A stretch of 6,280 bases of DNA, taken from NCBI GenBank assembly GCA_025356735.1, contig JANXRT010000297.1, positions 1 through 6,280 of the forward strand, written 5' to 3'. Shown here in pieces: positions 1-6,013 of the stretch. Position 1 is the first letter of the stretch. Every line of letters begins with the position of its first letter. Under the pieces are notes generated by a model. That model was not told the origin of the DNA, made no database searches, and worked only from the letters and a program-made list of their open reading frames with translations. This DNA is from Acetobacteraceae bacterium (GTDB lineage Bacteria > Pseudomonadota > Alphaproteobacteria > Acetobacterales > Acetobacteraceae). A program made the position numbers and the translations under genes.

Positions 1-197
1 CACGATCAACATCCCCGACACCGTCGGCTACGCCGTGCCCGAGGACATCTTCCGGATTTTCACCATGATCCGCGAGCGCGTGCCAGGTGGCGACACGGTG
101 GTGCTGTCCACCTGGCACGCGCTCGCGGATCATGGTGAAAATCCGGAAGATGTCCTCGGGCACGGCGTAGCCGACGGTGTCGGGGATGTTGATCGTG
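1..197. repeat. Perfect 90-bp inverted repeat with 17-nt loop
   Basis: Bases 1-90 are the exact reverse complement of 108-197, with 91-107 as an unpaired centre. Both arms lie inside leuA coding sequence. The five bases CCACC at 108-112 are complementary to GGTGG at 86-90, which is what is expected if a 3' end snapped back, paired over about 5 nt and was extended. The left arm runs to the window edge, so its true length may be greater. An in vivo palindromic rearrangement is possible, but a chimeric amplification or assembly product is more likely. Confidence 0.95.
2..112 (+). pseudogene. leuA: Inverted duplicate fragment of leuA (codons 180-216)
   Basis: Read on the plus strand, this stretch encodes leuA residues 180-209 again, in the opposite orientation to the main gene. 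It then adds seven codons reading DTVVLST. In LeuA proteins the next conserved block is HCHNDLG, so DTVVLST is the natural continuation of the gene and the plus-strand copy carries real sequence that the minus-strand copy lacks. After base 112 the frame switches to WHALADHG, which is antisense leuA. It is therefore not an independent gene but the far arm of the foldback. Confidence 0.85.
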
Positions 198-733
198 GTG
201 GCGCCATGGCGGACGGCGGCCTCGACGCACCGGCACAGGAAATCCGGATCGGTGCGGGTGCCGTCCTCGGCCGACCATTCAACGTCGTCGGCGTAGTTGC
301 GGGCCAGGGTCACGCTGTCGATGGCGAGCTGCAGCACGTCGTCCGGCTCCATCCGCAGCTTGTACTTCATGTGCAGCGGCGAGGTGGACAGGAAGATGTG
401 GATGCGCTTGCGCTTTGCCGACTTCACCGCCTCGGCCGCCCGCAGGATGTCGTCGCGCCCGGTGCGCGCCAGCCCGGCAATGACCGGCGTGTCGTCGCGC
501 TGGCCGATCGTGTCGGAAATGGCCTTGACGCTTTCGAAGTCGCCAGGGGATGCGATCGGGAAGCCGGCCTCCATCACGTCGATACCGAGTTCGGTCAGCG
601 CCTCGGCCATGCGGATTTTCTCGCCGATGTTCATCGAGAAACCGGGCGACTGCTCGCCGTCGCGCAGGGTCGTGTCGAAGATGATGACACGGTCGTCGTC
701 CAGCTTGCCGAAGCTGGGATGGGTGATGCTCAT
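108..733 (-). CDS. leuA: 2-isopropylmalate synthase, N-terminal part (cut at a foldback junction)
   Basis: LeuA condenses acetyl-CoA with 2-oxoisovalerate (3-methyl-2-oxobutanoate) to give 2-isopropylmalate, the committed cytoplasmic step of leucine synthesis. The frame starts MSITHPSFGKLDDDRVIIFD and carries the DmpG/LeuA-like TIM-barrel signature DTTLRDGEQSPG at residues 20-31, including the conserved Arg24 and metal-ligand Asp25. EAGFPIASPGDF (55-66), STSPLHMKYKL (116-126) and INIPDTVGYAVPEDI (181-195) are also typical. Bacterial LeuA is about 510-560 residues; only 209 are present here. Past VPGG the frame stays open to the window edge but reads antisense sequence, so the HxH metal site, the second half of the barrel and the regulatory domain are missing. 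The ATG at 733 has a GAGGA Shine-Dalgarno. Family call is certain; the break is probably a sequence artefact rather than a dead gene. Confidence 0.95.
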
Positions 734-741
734 AATGGGTT

Positions 742-746
742 TCCTC
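742..746 (-). promoter_or_regulatory. leuA: leuA ribosome binding site
   Basis: On the minus strand GAGGA lies eight bases before the ATG at 733-731. It is the only purine-rich match to the anti-Shine-Dalgarno close upstream and supports this start codon. Confidence 0.7.
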
Positions 747-757
747 GGGATCAGGCT

Positions 758-799
758 GCGACTCAGGGCATCCCCTGAGCGATGCCGGCGATCAGTCGC
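758..799 (-). promoter_or_regulatory. Candidate leuA leader RNA with alternative hairpins
   Basis: In the leuA 5' leader RNA two structures compete for the same bases. One is a 7-bp hairpin, CTCAGGG (779-773), loop GATG, CCCTGAG (768-762). The alternative pairs GGCATC (786-781) with GATGCC (772-767), enclosed by GCGACT (799-794) with AGTCGC (763-758). The first hairpin reuses bases 779-773 and 768-762, so the folds exclude each other. They sit directly downstream of the stop of a leucine-rich short reading frame and about 25 nt before the leuA start. No U-tract follows, so control of translation or a Rho-dependent mechanism would fit better than a classical intrinsic attenuator. This is inference from the sequence alone. 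Confidence 0.4.
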
Positions 800-805
800 G
801 CGGCG

Positions 806-901
806 TCACGCCCAGGGGCGGATAAGTCGGAGGAGGCCGAGCGCCAGCACCGGCGCGGGAGCGCGGCTGGCGAAGTTCGGACGGGGCGCGAAAGCATGCA
901 C
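806..901 (-). CDS. Candidate leucine-rich leader peptide upstream of leuA
   Basis: A short frame from a GTG at 901-899 ends at TGA 808-806 and would encode 31 residues. Residues 19-26 are LALGLLRL, five leucines in eight positions (codons CTG, CTC, CTC, CTC, CTT). That is the composition expected of a leader that senses charged leucine tRNA upstream of leuA. A shorter version could start at the GTG at 850-848. Neither start has a Shine-Dalgarno; a weak promoter match would place transcription initiation close to 901, so leaderless translation is conceivable. Leucine codons are common in GC-rich DNA and an overlapping frame (897-763, starting MLSRPVRTSP) is also open, so this could be chance. 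Confidence 0.3.
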   Translation of the reverse strand: MHAFAPRPNFASRAPAPVLALGLLRLIRPWA

Positions 902-907
902 GTGGCT

Positions 908-936
908 ATCTAAACGCCGCAGGCGTTCCGACGCAA
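908..936 (-). promoter_or_regulatory. Weak sigma-70-like promoter candidate for leuA
   Basis: On the minus strand TTGCGT (936-931) is followed after 17 bases by TTAGAT (913-908). The -35 box keeps the TTG core, but the -10 box matches TATAAT at only three positions. Placement upstream of the leader frame and the ideal spacing are the only support. Confidence 0.2.
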
Positions 937-962
937 GAGCTTGCGCGGAGCTTGCCGGCAAG
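914..962. repeat. Three successive short palindromes
   Basis: Three perfect dyads lie in a row: ACGCC-gca-GGCGT (914-926), CGCAAG-ag-CTTGCG (932-945) and CTTGCCGGCAAG (951-962). Repeat copy 1, itself two hairpins, follows at 983. The cluster sits between the divergent leuA and zwf genes and could be part of the repeat element, operator sites or folded RNA. Function is unknown. Confidence 0.5.
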
Positions 963-982
963 ACACGCTGAACGGATGCAGT

Positions 983-1021
983 CCAGGGCGCGGCCCTGGC
1001 GGGGTGCGGGGCTGGCCCCGC
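983..1021 (+). repeat. Dispersed two-hairpin repeat, copy 1
   Basis: Hairpin A is CCAGGGC-gcg-GCCCTGG (983-999) and hairpin B is GCGGGGC-tg-GCCCCGC (1006-1021), joined by CGGGGT. It shares the A-spacer-B plan with copies at 3617 and 6014. Hairpin B ends 12 nt before the zwf Shine-Dalgarno and is followed by a small T-run (1029-1032), so in the zwf direction it could also act as a weak terminator or 5' stabilising structure. Confidence 0.75.
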
Positions 1022-1032
1022 TGCTTACTTTT

Positions 1033-1036
1033 AGGA
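1033..1036 (+). promoter_or_regulatory. zwf: zwf ribosome binding site
   Basis: AGGA (within AGGAAG) ends five bases before the ATG at 1042. It decides the start: the frame is open further upstream to about 952, but that part is made of the repeat hairpins and does not resemble a Zwf N-terminus. Confidence 0.75.
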
Positions 1037-1041
1037 AGCCA

Positions 1042-2517
1042 ATGGCAGCCAGAATAATAGCCGTAGAGCCCTTCGACATCGTGGTATTCGGCGCCAGCGG
1101 CGATCTGGCCCAACGCAAGCTGCTGCCGGCGTTGTATCACCGCGACCTGGCCGGCCAGTTGCCTGCCGAGGCGCGGGTCATCGGCGTCTCCCGTCGCCGC
1201 AACACGCACGAGGATTTCCGCCAGGCGGCTCGCAAGGCCGTGGCGGCCAATCTCGGCAGCGAACCGGTCGATGAAGCATGTTTGGAGCGGTTCTGCGAGC
1301 GCCTGTTCTACATCCCGGTCGATGTCGGGGCGGAGGCCGGCTGGCAGGAGCTGTTCGATATCCTGCGCGACAGCGAGGCCAGGATTCGGGTGTTCTACCT
1401 TGCCACGGCGCCCGAGCTTTTCACCGTGATCGCCAAGAAACTAGGCGCGCACGGGTTGGTGACGCCGCGCAGCCGGCTGGTGGTGGAGAAGCCGATCGGC
1501 AAGGACCTGGCCTCGGCGCGCGAGGTCAACGACACCATCGGCCGCGTGTTCTCCGAGCAAAGCATCTACCGGATCGATCATTACCTCGGCAAGGAGACGG
1601 TGCAGAACCTGATGGCGCTGCGCTTCGCCAACGCGTTGTTCGAGCCGCTGTGGAACAGCCGCTACATCGACAACGTGCAGATCACGGTGGCCGAGAACAT
1701 CGGCGTCGAGGGCCGCGGCGACTACTACGACACCGCCGGCGCGCTGCGCGACATGGTGCAGAACCACATGCTGCAGCTGCTCTGCCTGGTGGCGATCGAG
1801 ACCCCGGCCTCGATCGAGGCCGACGCGGTGCGCGACGAGAAGCTGAAGGTGCTAAAGGCCCTGCTGCCGGTCGACGAGCGCAATTTTTCCGCGTTGACGG
1901 TGCGCGGCCAGTATCGCGCCGGCGCCACCCCCAAGGGTTCGGTGCCCGGCTACCTCGACGAGCTGAGTTCCGGCGCCAGCACGACCGAGACTTTTACGGC
2001 GATTCGCGCCGAGATCGGTAACTGGCGCTGGGCCGGGGTGCCGTTCTATTTGCGCACCGGCAAGCGCCTGCCGTCGCGCGTGTCGGAGATCGTGGTGACG
2101 TTCCGCCCGGTGCCGCATTCGGTGTTCGACGGCACCGCCGGCCCGATCACCGCCAACCGGCTGGTGATAAGGCTGCAGCCCGACGAGGGCGTGAAGCTAT
2201 GGCTGATGATCAAGGACCCCGGCCCTGGCGGGATGCGCCTGCGCCACGTGCCGCTGGACATGAGCTTCGCCAGCGCCTTCGGGGTGCGCAACCCGGACGC
2301 CTATGAGCGTCTGGTGATGGACGTGGTGCGCGGCAACCAGACCCTGTTCATGCGCCGTGACGAGGTCGAGGCTGCGTGGAGCTGGATAGACCCGATCCTC
2401 GACGCCTGGCGCGCATCCGACGAGCCGCCGAAGGGCTACACGGCGGGGACGTGGGGCCCCTCCGCCGCGATTGCGCTCATCGAGCGTGATGGGCGGACGT
2501 GGCATGACGAGGATTAA
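1042..2517 (+). CDS. zwf: Glucose-6-phosphate 1-dehydrogenase
   Basis: Zwf oxidises glucose 6-phosphate to 6-phosphogluconolactone with NAD(P)+, feeding the oxidative pentose phosphate and Entner-Doudoroff routes in the cytoplasm. The 491-residue product matches the usual length. The dinucleotide-binding loop GASGDLA is at residues 17-23. EKPIGKDL at 149-156 includes the conserved Lys150. The active-site signature RIDHYLGKETVQN is at 177-189, with substrate-binding His180 and Lys184. DMVQNHMLQ (237-245) holds His242, the expected catalytic base. The C-terminal substrate and dimer domain includes PFYLRTGKRL (334-343). All key residues are present and the frame is intact. No pgl, gnd or edd gene lies next to it, and a terminator follows, so it looks monocistronic. 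Confidence 0.97.
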   Translation: MAARIIAVEPFDIVVFGASGDLAQRKLLPALYHRDLAGQLPAEARVIGVSRRRNTHEDFRQAARKAVAANLGSEPVDEACLERFCERLFYIPVDVGAEAGWQELFDILRDSEARIRVFYLATAPELFTVIAKKLGAHGLVTPRSRLVVEKPIGKDLASAREVNDTIGRVFSEQSIYRIDHYLGKETVQNLMALRFANALFEPLWNSRYIDNVQITVAENIGVEGRGDYYDTAGALRDMVQNHMLQLLCLVAIETPASIEADAVRDEKLKVLKALLPVDERNFSALTVRGQYRAGATPKGSVPGYLDELSSGASTTETFTAIRAEIGNWRWAGVPFYLRTGKRLPSRVSEIVVTFRPVPHSVFDGTAGPITANRLVIRLQPDEGVKLWLMIKDPGPGGMRLRHVPLDMSFASAFGVRNPDAYERLVMDVVRGNQTLFMRRDEVEAAWSWIDPILDAWRASDEPPKGYTAGTWGPSAAIALIERDGRTWHDED

Positions 2518-2544
2518 GGAGGAAGAAGATCGGAGCAGGCGAAG

Positions 2545-2575
2545 CTCCGGGCTATTAGCCCCGAGGTTGTTTTTC
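2545..2575 (+). terminator. Intrinsic terminator after zwf
   Basis: A hairpin with arms CTCCGGGC and GCCCCGAG, one internal C-C mismatch and a TATTA loop (2545-2565) is followed by a T-rich tail, GTTGTTTTTC. It lies 27 bases after the zwf stop codon and is a good rho-independent terminator. Confidence 0.75.
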
Positions 2576-2655
2576 GCCCAGGGTTTCAGACGTGATTTTC
2601 TTGATAAAGGTTTGCATTGGTGGCGGAGAGATCGGGACGACTATGGGGGCCGGTG

Positions 2656-2674
2656 ACACCACTGCTGGTGGTGT
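2656..2674. repeat. Short stem-loop in the zwf / membrane-gene gap
   Basis: ACACCAC and GTGGTGT form a perfect 7-bp stem around TGCTG. It lies between two convergent genes, where a terminator for the minus-strand membrane gene would be expected. On the minus strand, however, no U-tract follows it. Role uncertain. Confidence 0.35.
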
Positions 2675-2760
2675 GGCTGTCGGTTCTTTAGCGCCGGTCA
2701 TTATCTGCCCTTTCCAGCTCGTCCACAGTCGCCTGCTCGTCGCGGAGCGTCCACCATCCC

Positions 2761-3459
2761 TTAGTGACCACCTGCATCGGAGGCGGAGCCGGGGCTGGTT
2801 GGCTGGCTGGCATGCCCTGTCGGGTCAGTCCCTGGCCGTGCAGCTGGCGGGTTGAGGAGGATGATCTGGGCGCCGACATGACCGGTATCCTTTTCAGCAT
2901 GGCTAAATAGATAGTAGGCGTAGGTCGTGCCTACCAGAAAAACCGTCGTCAGCACCGATCCCAAGGCAGCCAGGCCGGCAATTGACCGCCGCCGCTCGCG
3001 CCGCTTGTTGATCTGGCGGTTATGGTCGGCTCCTTTGGCGTATTGACGGACAAGCTCGGTCTTGAGCGTCACAAGGGCGCTGAATGGGTCGGGCTGACCC
3101 TGGTTCGCTGGTGCCTGTTCATCCCTGATAAGATCCTGAGCATACGTCAGAAGCAGAGGCTCACGAGCGATGTAATCAAACTTCTGCGGATAGATCGATG
3201 CGGCGAGGAACCACAAAGATGCAAGCGTGAGCGCGCCTGCGAGAGCAAGAAGGCCAATCGACAGTTTTCCGGCGAAGGTTGCGGGATCGGGAAGTTTGTC
3301 GATCATTTGGAACAGTGCAGCAAGTTGCAGCGCAAGGGTGGCTGCGAAGAACGGCAGGGAGCGCCAGACGTTTTCCTCCTGGTCAATCTCCTTCCGATAG
3401 GATTCTGAGAGGGTCTTTTCGATGTAAGCCAGGGCCGCGGGCTCGTCAGGATCAGCCAT
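2761..3459 (-). CDS. Uncharacterised three-helix membrane protein
   Basis: I do not recognise a named family. The 232-residue product has a charged N-terminus (1-33, many Glu and Lys) and then two hydrophobic segments (about 35-54 and 64-90) separated by a short loop with KLPDP. A soluble stretch follows (91-157) with the basic motif DHNRQINKRRERRR at 145-158. A third hydrophobic segment spans about 160-185, and the tail is rich in Pro, Gly and Ser. By the positive-inside rule the basic 145-158 stretch should be cytoplasmic. The ATG at 3459 directly follows an in-frame TGA and has no clear Shine-Dalgarno. Base composition is less GC-rich than in the flanking genes, suggesting acquisition. It stands alone: no nucleotide cyclase, protease or other effector partner is adjacent. 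The C-terminal 20 or so residues may be frameshifted. Confidence 0.75.
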   Translation of the reverse strand: MADPDEPAALAYIEKTLSESYRKEIDQEENVWRSLPFFAATLALQLAALFQMIDKLPDPATFAGKLSIGLLALAGALTLASLWFLAASIYPQKFDYIAREPLLLTYAQDLIRDEQAPANQGQPDPFSALVTLKTELVRQYAKGADHNRQINKRRERRRSIAGLAALGSVLTTVFLVGTTYAYYLFSHAEKDTGHVGAQIILLNPPAARPGTDPTGHASQPTSPGSASDAGGH

Positions 3460-3616
3460 TCATTCGGGCCCAAATTCCATGCGGCTTTCGAACTTGCGGC
3501 GTGCAGCCGGTTGCAATCGATCCGCTCAAAGCCATGGATATGCACGAAGCCCGCGCCCTTCACCACTCAGAAAGTCCGAAGATCAAGCTCTCCCAAAACT
3601 TTCGTACTATTGCGCT

Positions 3617-3655
3617 CCAGGGCGCTACCCTGGCGGGGTTTGGGGCAGAGCCCCA
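3617..3655 (+). repeat. Dispersed two-hairpin repeat, copy 2
   Basis: Hairpin A is CCAGGG-cgcta-CCCTGG (3617-3633). After the spacer CGGGGTT comes hairpin B, TGGGGC-aga-GCCCCA (3641-3655). It lies between the start region of the membrane gene and the end of the MFS gene. From the end of hairpin A through hairpin B it is identical over 24 bases to inverted copy 3. A further small dyad, ATCTTT (3660-3665) with AAAGAT (3675-3680), follows it towards the MFS stop codon. Confidence 0.85.
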
Positions 3656-3694
3656 CACTATCTTTCCTAACAGCAAAGATCAGAGTGTTCTTTT

Positions 3695-4855
3695 TCACAC
3701 CCCCAACCACCTCCCCCGCGCCACCAAAAACCCCATCCCGCACATAGCCGCCATCGCCCAGAACGCCCCGGCGCCGAACTGCTCGAACAGCGGGCCGGAG
3801 GCCAGGGTCATCGCGGCCCCGGTCGCACCCATCGCCACCGTGCCGTAGAACGCCTGCGCGGTCGCGGCCAGGCGTTGCGGCACGACGCGGCCGATTACCT
3901 CCATGCAGGCCAGGTGCATCAGCGCGAAGGTCAGCCCGTGCAGCGGCTCGACCAGCGCCATCACCGGGAACGCCGCGGTCCGCGCCGCCGCCCCCCAGCG
4001 CACGATGCCGGCAATGGCGGAAAACATCAGGCAACGTCCGGGCCCGATGCGGCGCAACACGCGGGGGCCGAGCCACAGGAAAATAAAAACCTCCGCCAGC
4101 ACCGACATCGCCCACAGCAGCCCGCATTGTGCGTCGCTCAGCCCAGCGGCGCGCCAGCGGATCACCTCGAAACCGTCATGCATCGCGTGGCTGCCGCCGA
4201 TCAGCGCGGCAACCGCCATCAGCCGCACGAAGGTCGAAATGCCGAGCAGCTCGCGCAGCCCGCCGCGCGCCCGGTTCGGCTCCGGGGTCGCGGCACCCGC
4301 CACCCGGTTCGGAACGCGCCACGCGACGGAGGCCGCCGCCGCCAGTAGCCCGGCGTTCAGCCATACGATGATGCCAAGCCCGAACGGCCCGACCAGCCAC
4401 CCGGAAAGCAGCGTGCCGGCGATGAAGGCGGCCGAGCCGGCGCCGCGCACCCACCCGTACTCGAACCCGGGCTTCGAATTCGCCGAGCCCAATGTCAGCG
4501 CATCGGCGAGCGGCGTCAGCGGGGCCAGCACCGCGGCATGGGCGACGCTGACCAGCAACAGCGGAAACAGCCCGCGGGCGGGAACATAGCCCAGCGCCAC
4601 CAGCGCGGCAGCGGCGGCGCAGCCGGCGACGATGGCAGGCGCGCGGCCGGTGCGGTCGGCCAGCCACCCGCCGACAGGCCCGGTCAGCAGCCGGATCGCC
4701 GTGCCGGCCGCCAGCACCGCGCCGATGGCGCTCGGATGCAACCCGTCCTGCAGCAGCAGCGCCGGCAGGAACGGCGAGGCGACCCCGAACGCCGCGAACA
4801 TCACCCCGTAAAGGACCAAAAACTTCGAAAGCGGCGATGAACCTGGCACCCACAC
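3695..4855 (-). CDS. MFS transporter, 3-phenylpropionate/nucleoside porter-like
   Basis: A polytopic inner-membrane transporter of 386 residues with about 12 hydrophobic segments, the usual size for this superfamily. The first helix, LVLYGVMFAAFGVASPFLPALLL, is typical of the MFS_1_like group that includes HcaT-type permeases. The loop 2-3 motif reads GGWLADRTGRAP (about 62-73). Later blocks such as GISTFVRLMAVAALIGGSHAMHDGF and MALVEPLHGLTFALMHLACMEVI also fit that group. The substrate cannot be told from sequence. The frame opens only at GTG 4855, preceded immediately by an in-frame TAG. The nearest Shine-Dalgarno-like CGGAGG is about 17 bases upstream, so the start (GTG 4855 or GTG 4849) is uncertain. 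It is divergent from the broken transporter gene that starts 82 bases away. Confidence 0.88.
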   Translation of the reverse strand: MWVPGSSPLSKFLVLYGVMFAAFGVASPFLPALLLQDGLHPSAIGAVLAAGTAIRLLTGPVGGWLADRTGRAPAIVAGCAAAAALVALGYVPARGLFPLLLVSVAHAAVLAPLTPLADALTLGSANSKPGFEYGWVRGAGSAAFIAGTLLSGWLVGPFGLGIIVWLNAGLLAAAASVAWRVPNRVAGAATPEPNRARGGLRELLGISTFVRLMAVAALIGGSHAMHDGFEVIRWRAAGLSDAQCGLLWAMSVLAEVFIFLWLGPRVLRRIGPGRCLMFSAIAGIVRWGAAARTAAFPVMALVEPLHGLTFALMHLACMEVIGRVVPQRLAATAQAFYGTVAMGATGAAMTLASGPLFEQFGAGAFWAMAAMCGMGFLVARGRWLGV

Positions 4856-4937
4856 CTAACGGCTGCGCCAAGCCTCCGTTGCCCTCAAATGCACGCGGCC
4901 CGGGAACCGCCTCGAATAGGCGCCGCTTTCACGCCCC

Positions 4938-6008
4938 ATGACCTCCCGACCCCGCGCAACCGTCGCCTTCGTCCTGCTGACCCTTGGCCTGGATGCGCTC
5001 GGCGTCGGCATCATCGCGCCGATCGTGCCCGGCCTGGTCCAGGAGCTGGCGCACCTGCCGCCTGAGCGCGCCGCCCCCTGGATCGGCGCGCTGATCGCCG
5101 CCTACGCCGGGGTGCAGTTTTTCGCCGCCCCCCTGCTGGGCGCGCTCAGCGACCGGTTCGGTCGCCGCCCGGTGATCCTGGGCTCGGTCTTCGGCCTCGG
5201 CTGCGACTACATCCTGCTCGCCCTGGCGCCCAGCCTGGGGTGGCTGTTCGTCGGCCGGCTGGTCGCCGGCGCCACCTCAGCCAACGTCGCCGCGGCAACC
5301 GCCTACATCGCCGACATCTCGCCGCGCGACAAGCTGCCGCGCCTGTATGGGCTGATCGGCGCGACCTTTGGCGCCGGCTTCGTCGTCGGCCCCGCACTCG
5401 GCGGCGCGCTCGGCGCCTATGGGCTGCGGCTGCCGTTCTACGCCGCGGCAGGGCTGGCGCTGGCCAACTTCTGCTTCGGCATCTTCATCCTGCCCGAAAG
5501 CCTGGCCGCCAAGGATCGCCGGAAGCTGTCGTGGTCCCGCGCCAACCCGTTCCGCCTGCTGGCGGGCATCGCGCATGACCGCGCGCTCGGCCGGCTGGCG
5601 CTCGCCTGGTCGTGCAGCTGGGTCGGGCTTGGCGCCATTTAGAGCTGCCTGGTGCTCTATACCGGATACCGCTTCGGCTGGGGCCCGCAGGCCAACGGCT
5701 TCGTGCTCGCCGCCGTCGGCATCTCGCAGGCGGTGGTCGAGGGCTTCCTGCTGCATCACGTCACCGACCGCATGGGCGCGCGCCGAACCGCCATCATCGG
5801 CTACGGCGCCGGCACGCTCGGCTACGCTCTGCTCGCCCTGGCCCTGACCGGATGGACGATCCTGCCCGCGGTGATGGCGCCGCTGGTCACGTCGGGGCTG
5901 TTCTTCGCGTTCACCTCATCGAAGGTGCCGCTGGTGCTGCCCGGCGCGCCATTCGCCCTGGCGGCGGGCGCCGCGCTATTTGCGGGTGCGCTGCTTAGGA
6001 AGTTTTAG
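4938..6008 (+). pseudogene. TetA-like MFS transporter, broken by an amber codon and an internal deletion
   Basis: The two halves of one reading frame form a TCR/Tet-type (DHA1) drug:H+ antiporter-like protein. The first half (4938-5639, 234 residues) has TLGLDALGVGIIAPIVPGL (15-33), the loop 2-3 signature GALSDRFGRRPV (68-79) and the helix-5 motif GFVVGPALGG (147-156). A TAG at 5640-5642 interrupts it inside helix 7. The same frame resumes as SCLVLYTGYRFGWGPQANGF and runs to TAG 6006-6008. Relatives usually have Gln or similar here, so a single CAG to TAG change explains the stop. The whole frame is about 356 codons against about 400 for the family. The missing block lies near 5874-5892, where APLVTSGLFFAFT joins what should be helix 10 to helix 11. 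Two lesions argue for a true pseudogene. Real substrates of the ancestor are unknown; tetracycline efflux should not be assumed. Confidence 0.85.
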
Positions 6009-6013
6009 AAGGA

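Noticed and set aside
35..778. A 247-codon plus-strand open frame across the first 780 bases
   Set aside because: It is the antisense of leuA after base 112, and the product (HALADHGENPEDVLGHG...) has no family character. Only its first part, up to 112, is sense leuA, owing to the foldback.
952..1041. A longer N-terminus for zwf, since its frame is open from about 952
   Set aside because: The 30 extra codons are made of repeat copy 1 hairpins. The AGGA site and Zwf homology point to the ATG at 1042.
2656..2674. The stem-loop as an intrinsic terminator of the membrane protein gene
   Set aside because: On the minus strand it is followed by a C-rich stretch, not a T-tract.
2592..2855. An 87-codon plus-strand open frame after zwf
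   Set aside because: It has no Shine-Dalgarno, lies partly antisense to the membrane protein gene, follows the zwf terminator and resembles nothing I know.
2761..3459. Calling the membrane protein a CBASS/Pycsar-type or other antiphage effector
   Set aside because: No nucleotide cyclase, sensor, nuclease or other defence partner is next to it, and the visible motifs do not identify SLATT or PycTM. Topology alone is not enough.
4176..4871. A 231-codon minus-strand frame starting at TTG 4871 just after GGAGG
   Set aside because: It overlaps the MFS gene in another frame and encodes Arg/Ala/Gly-rich sequence typical of a high-GC shadow frame, despite the well-placed GGAGG.
4879..4919. A sigma-70 promoter for the TetA-like gene (TTGCCC and GAATAG)
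   Set aside because: The spacing between the two boxes is about 29 bases, far from the 16-18 needed.
4938..6008. Calling the TetA-like gene an active tetracycline resistance determinant
   Set aside because: It is interrupted by a stop codon and probably a deletion. TCR/Tet-type chromosomal transporters often have other or unknown substrates.
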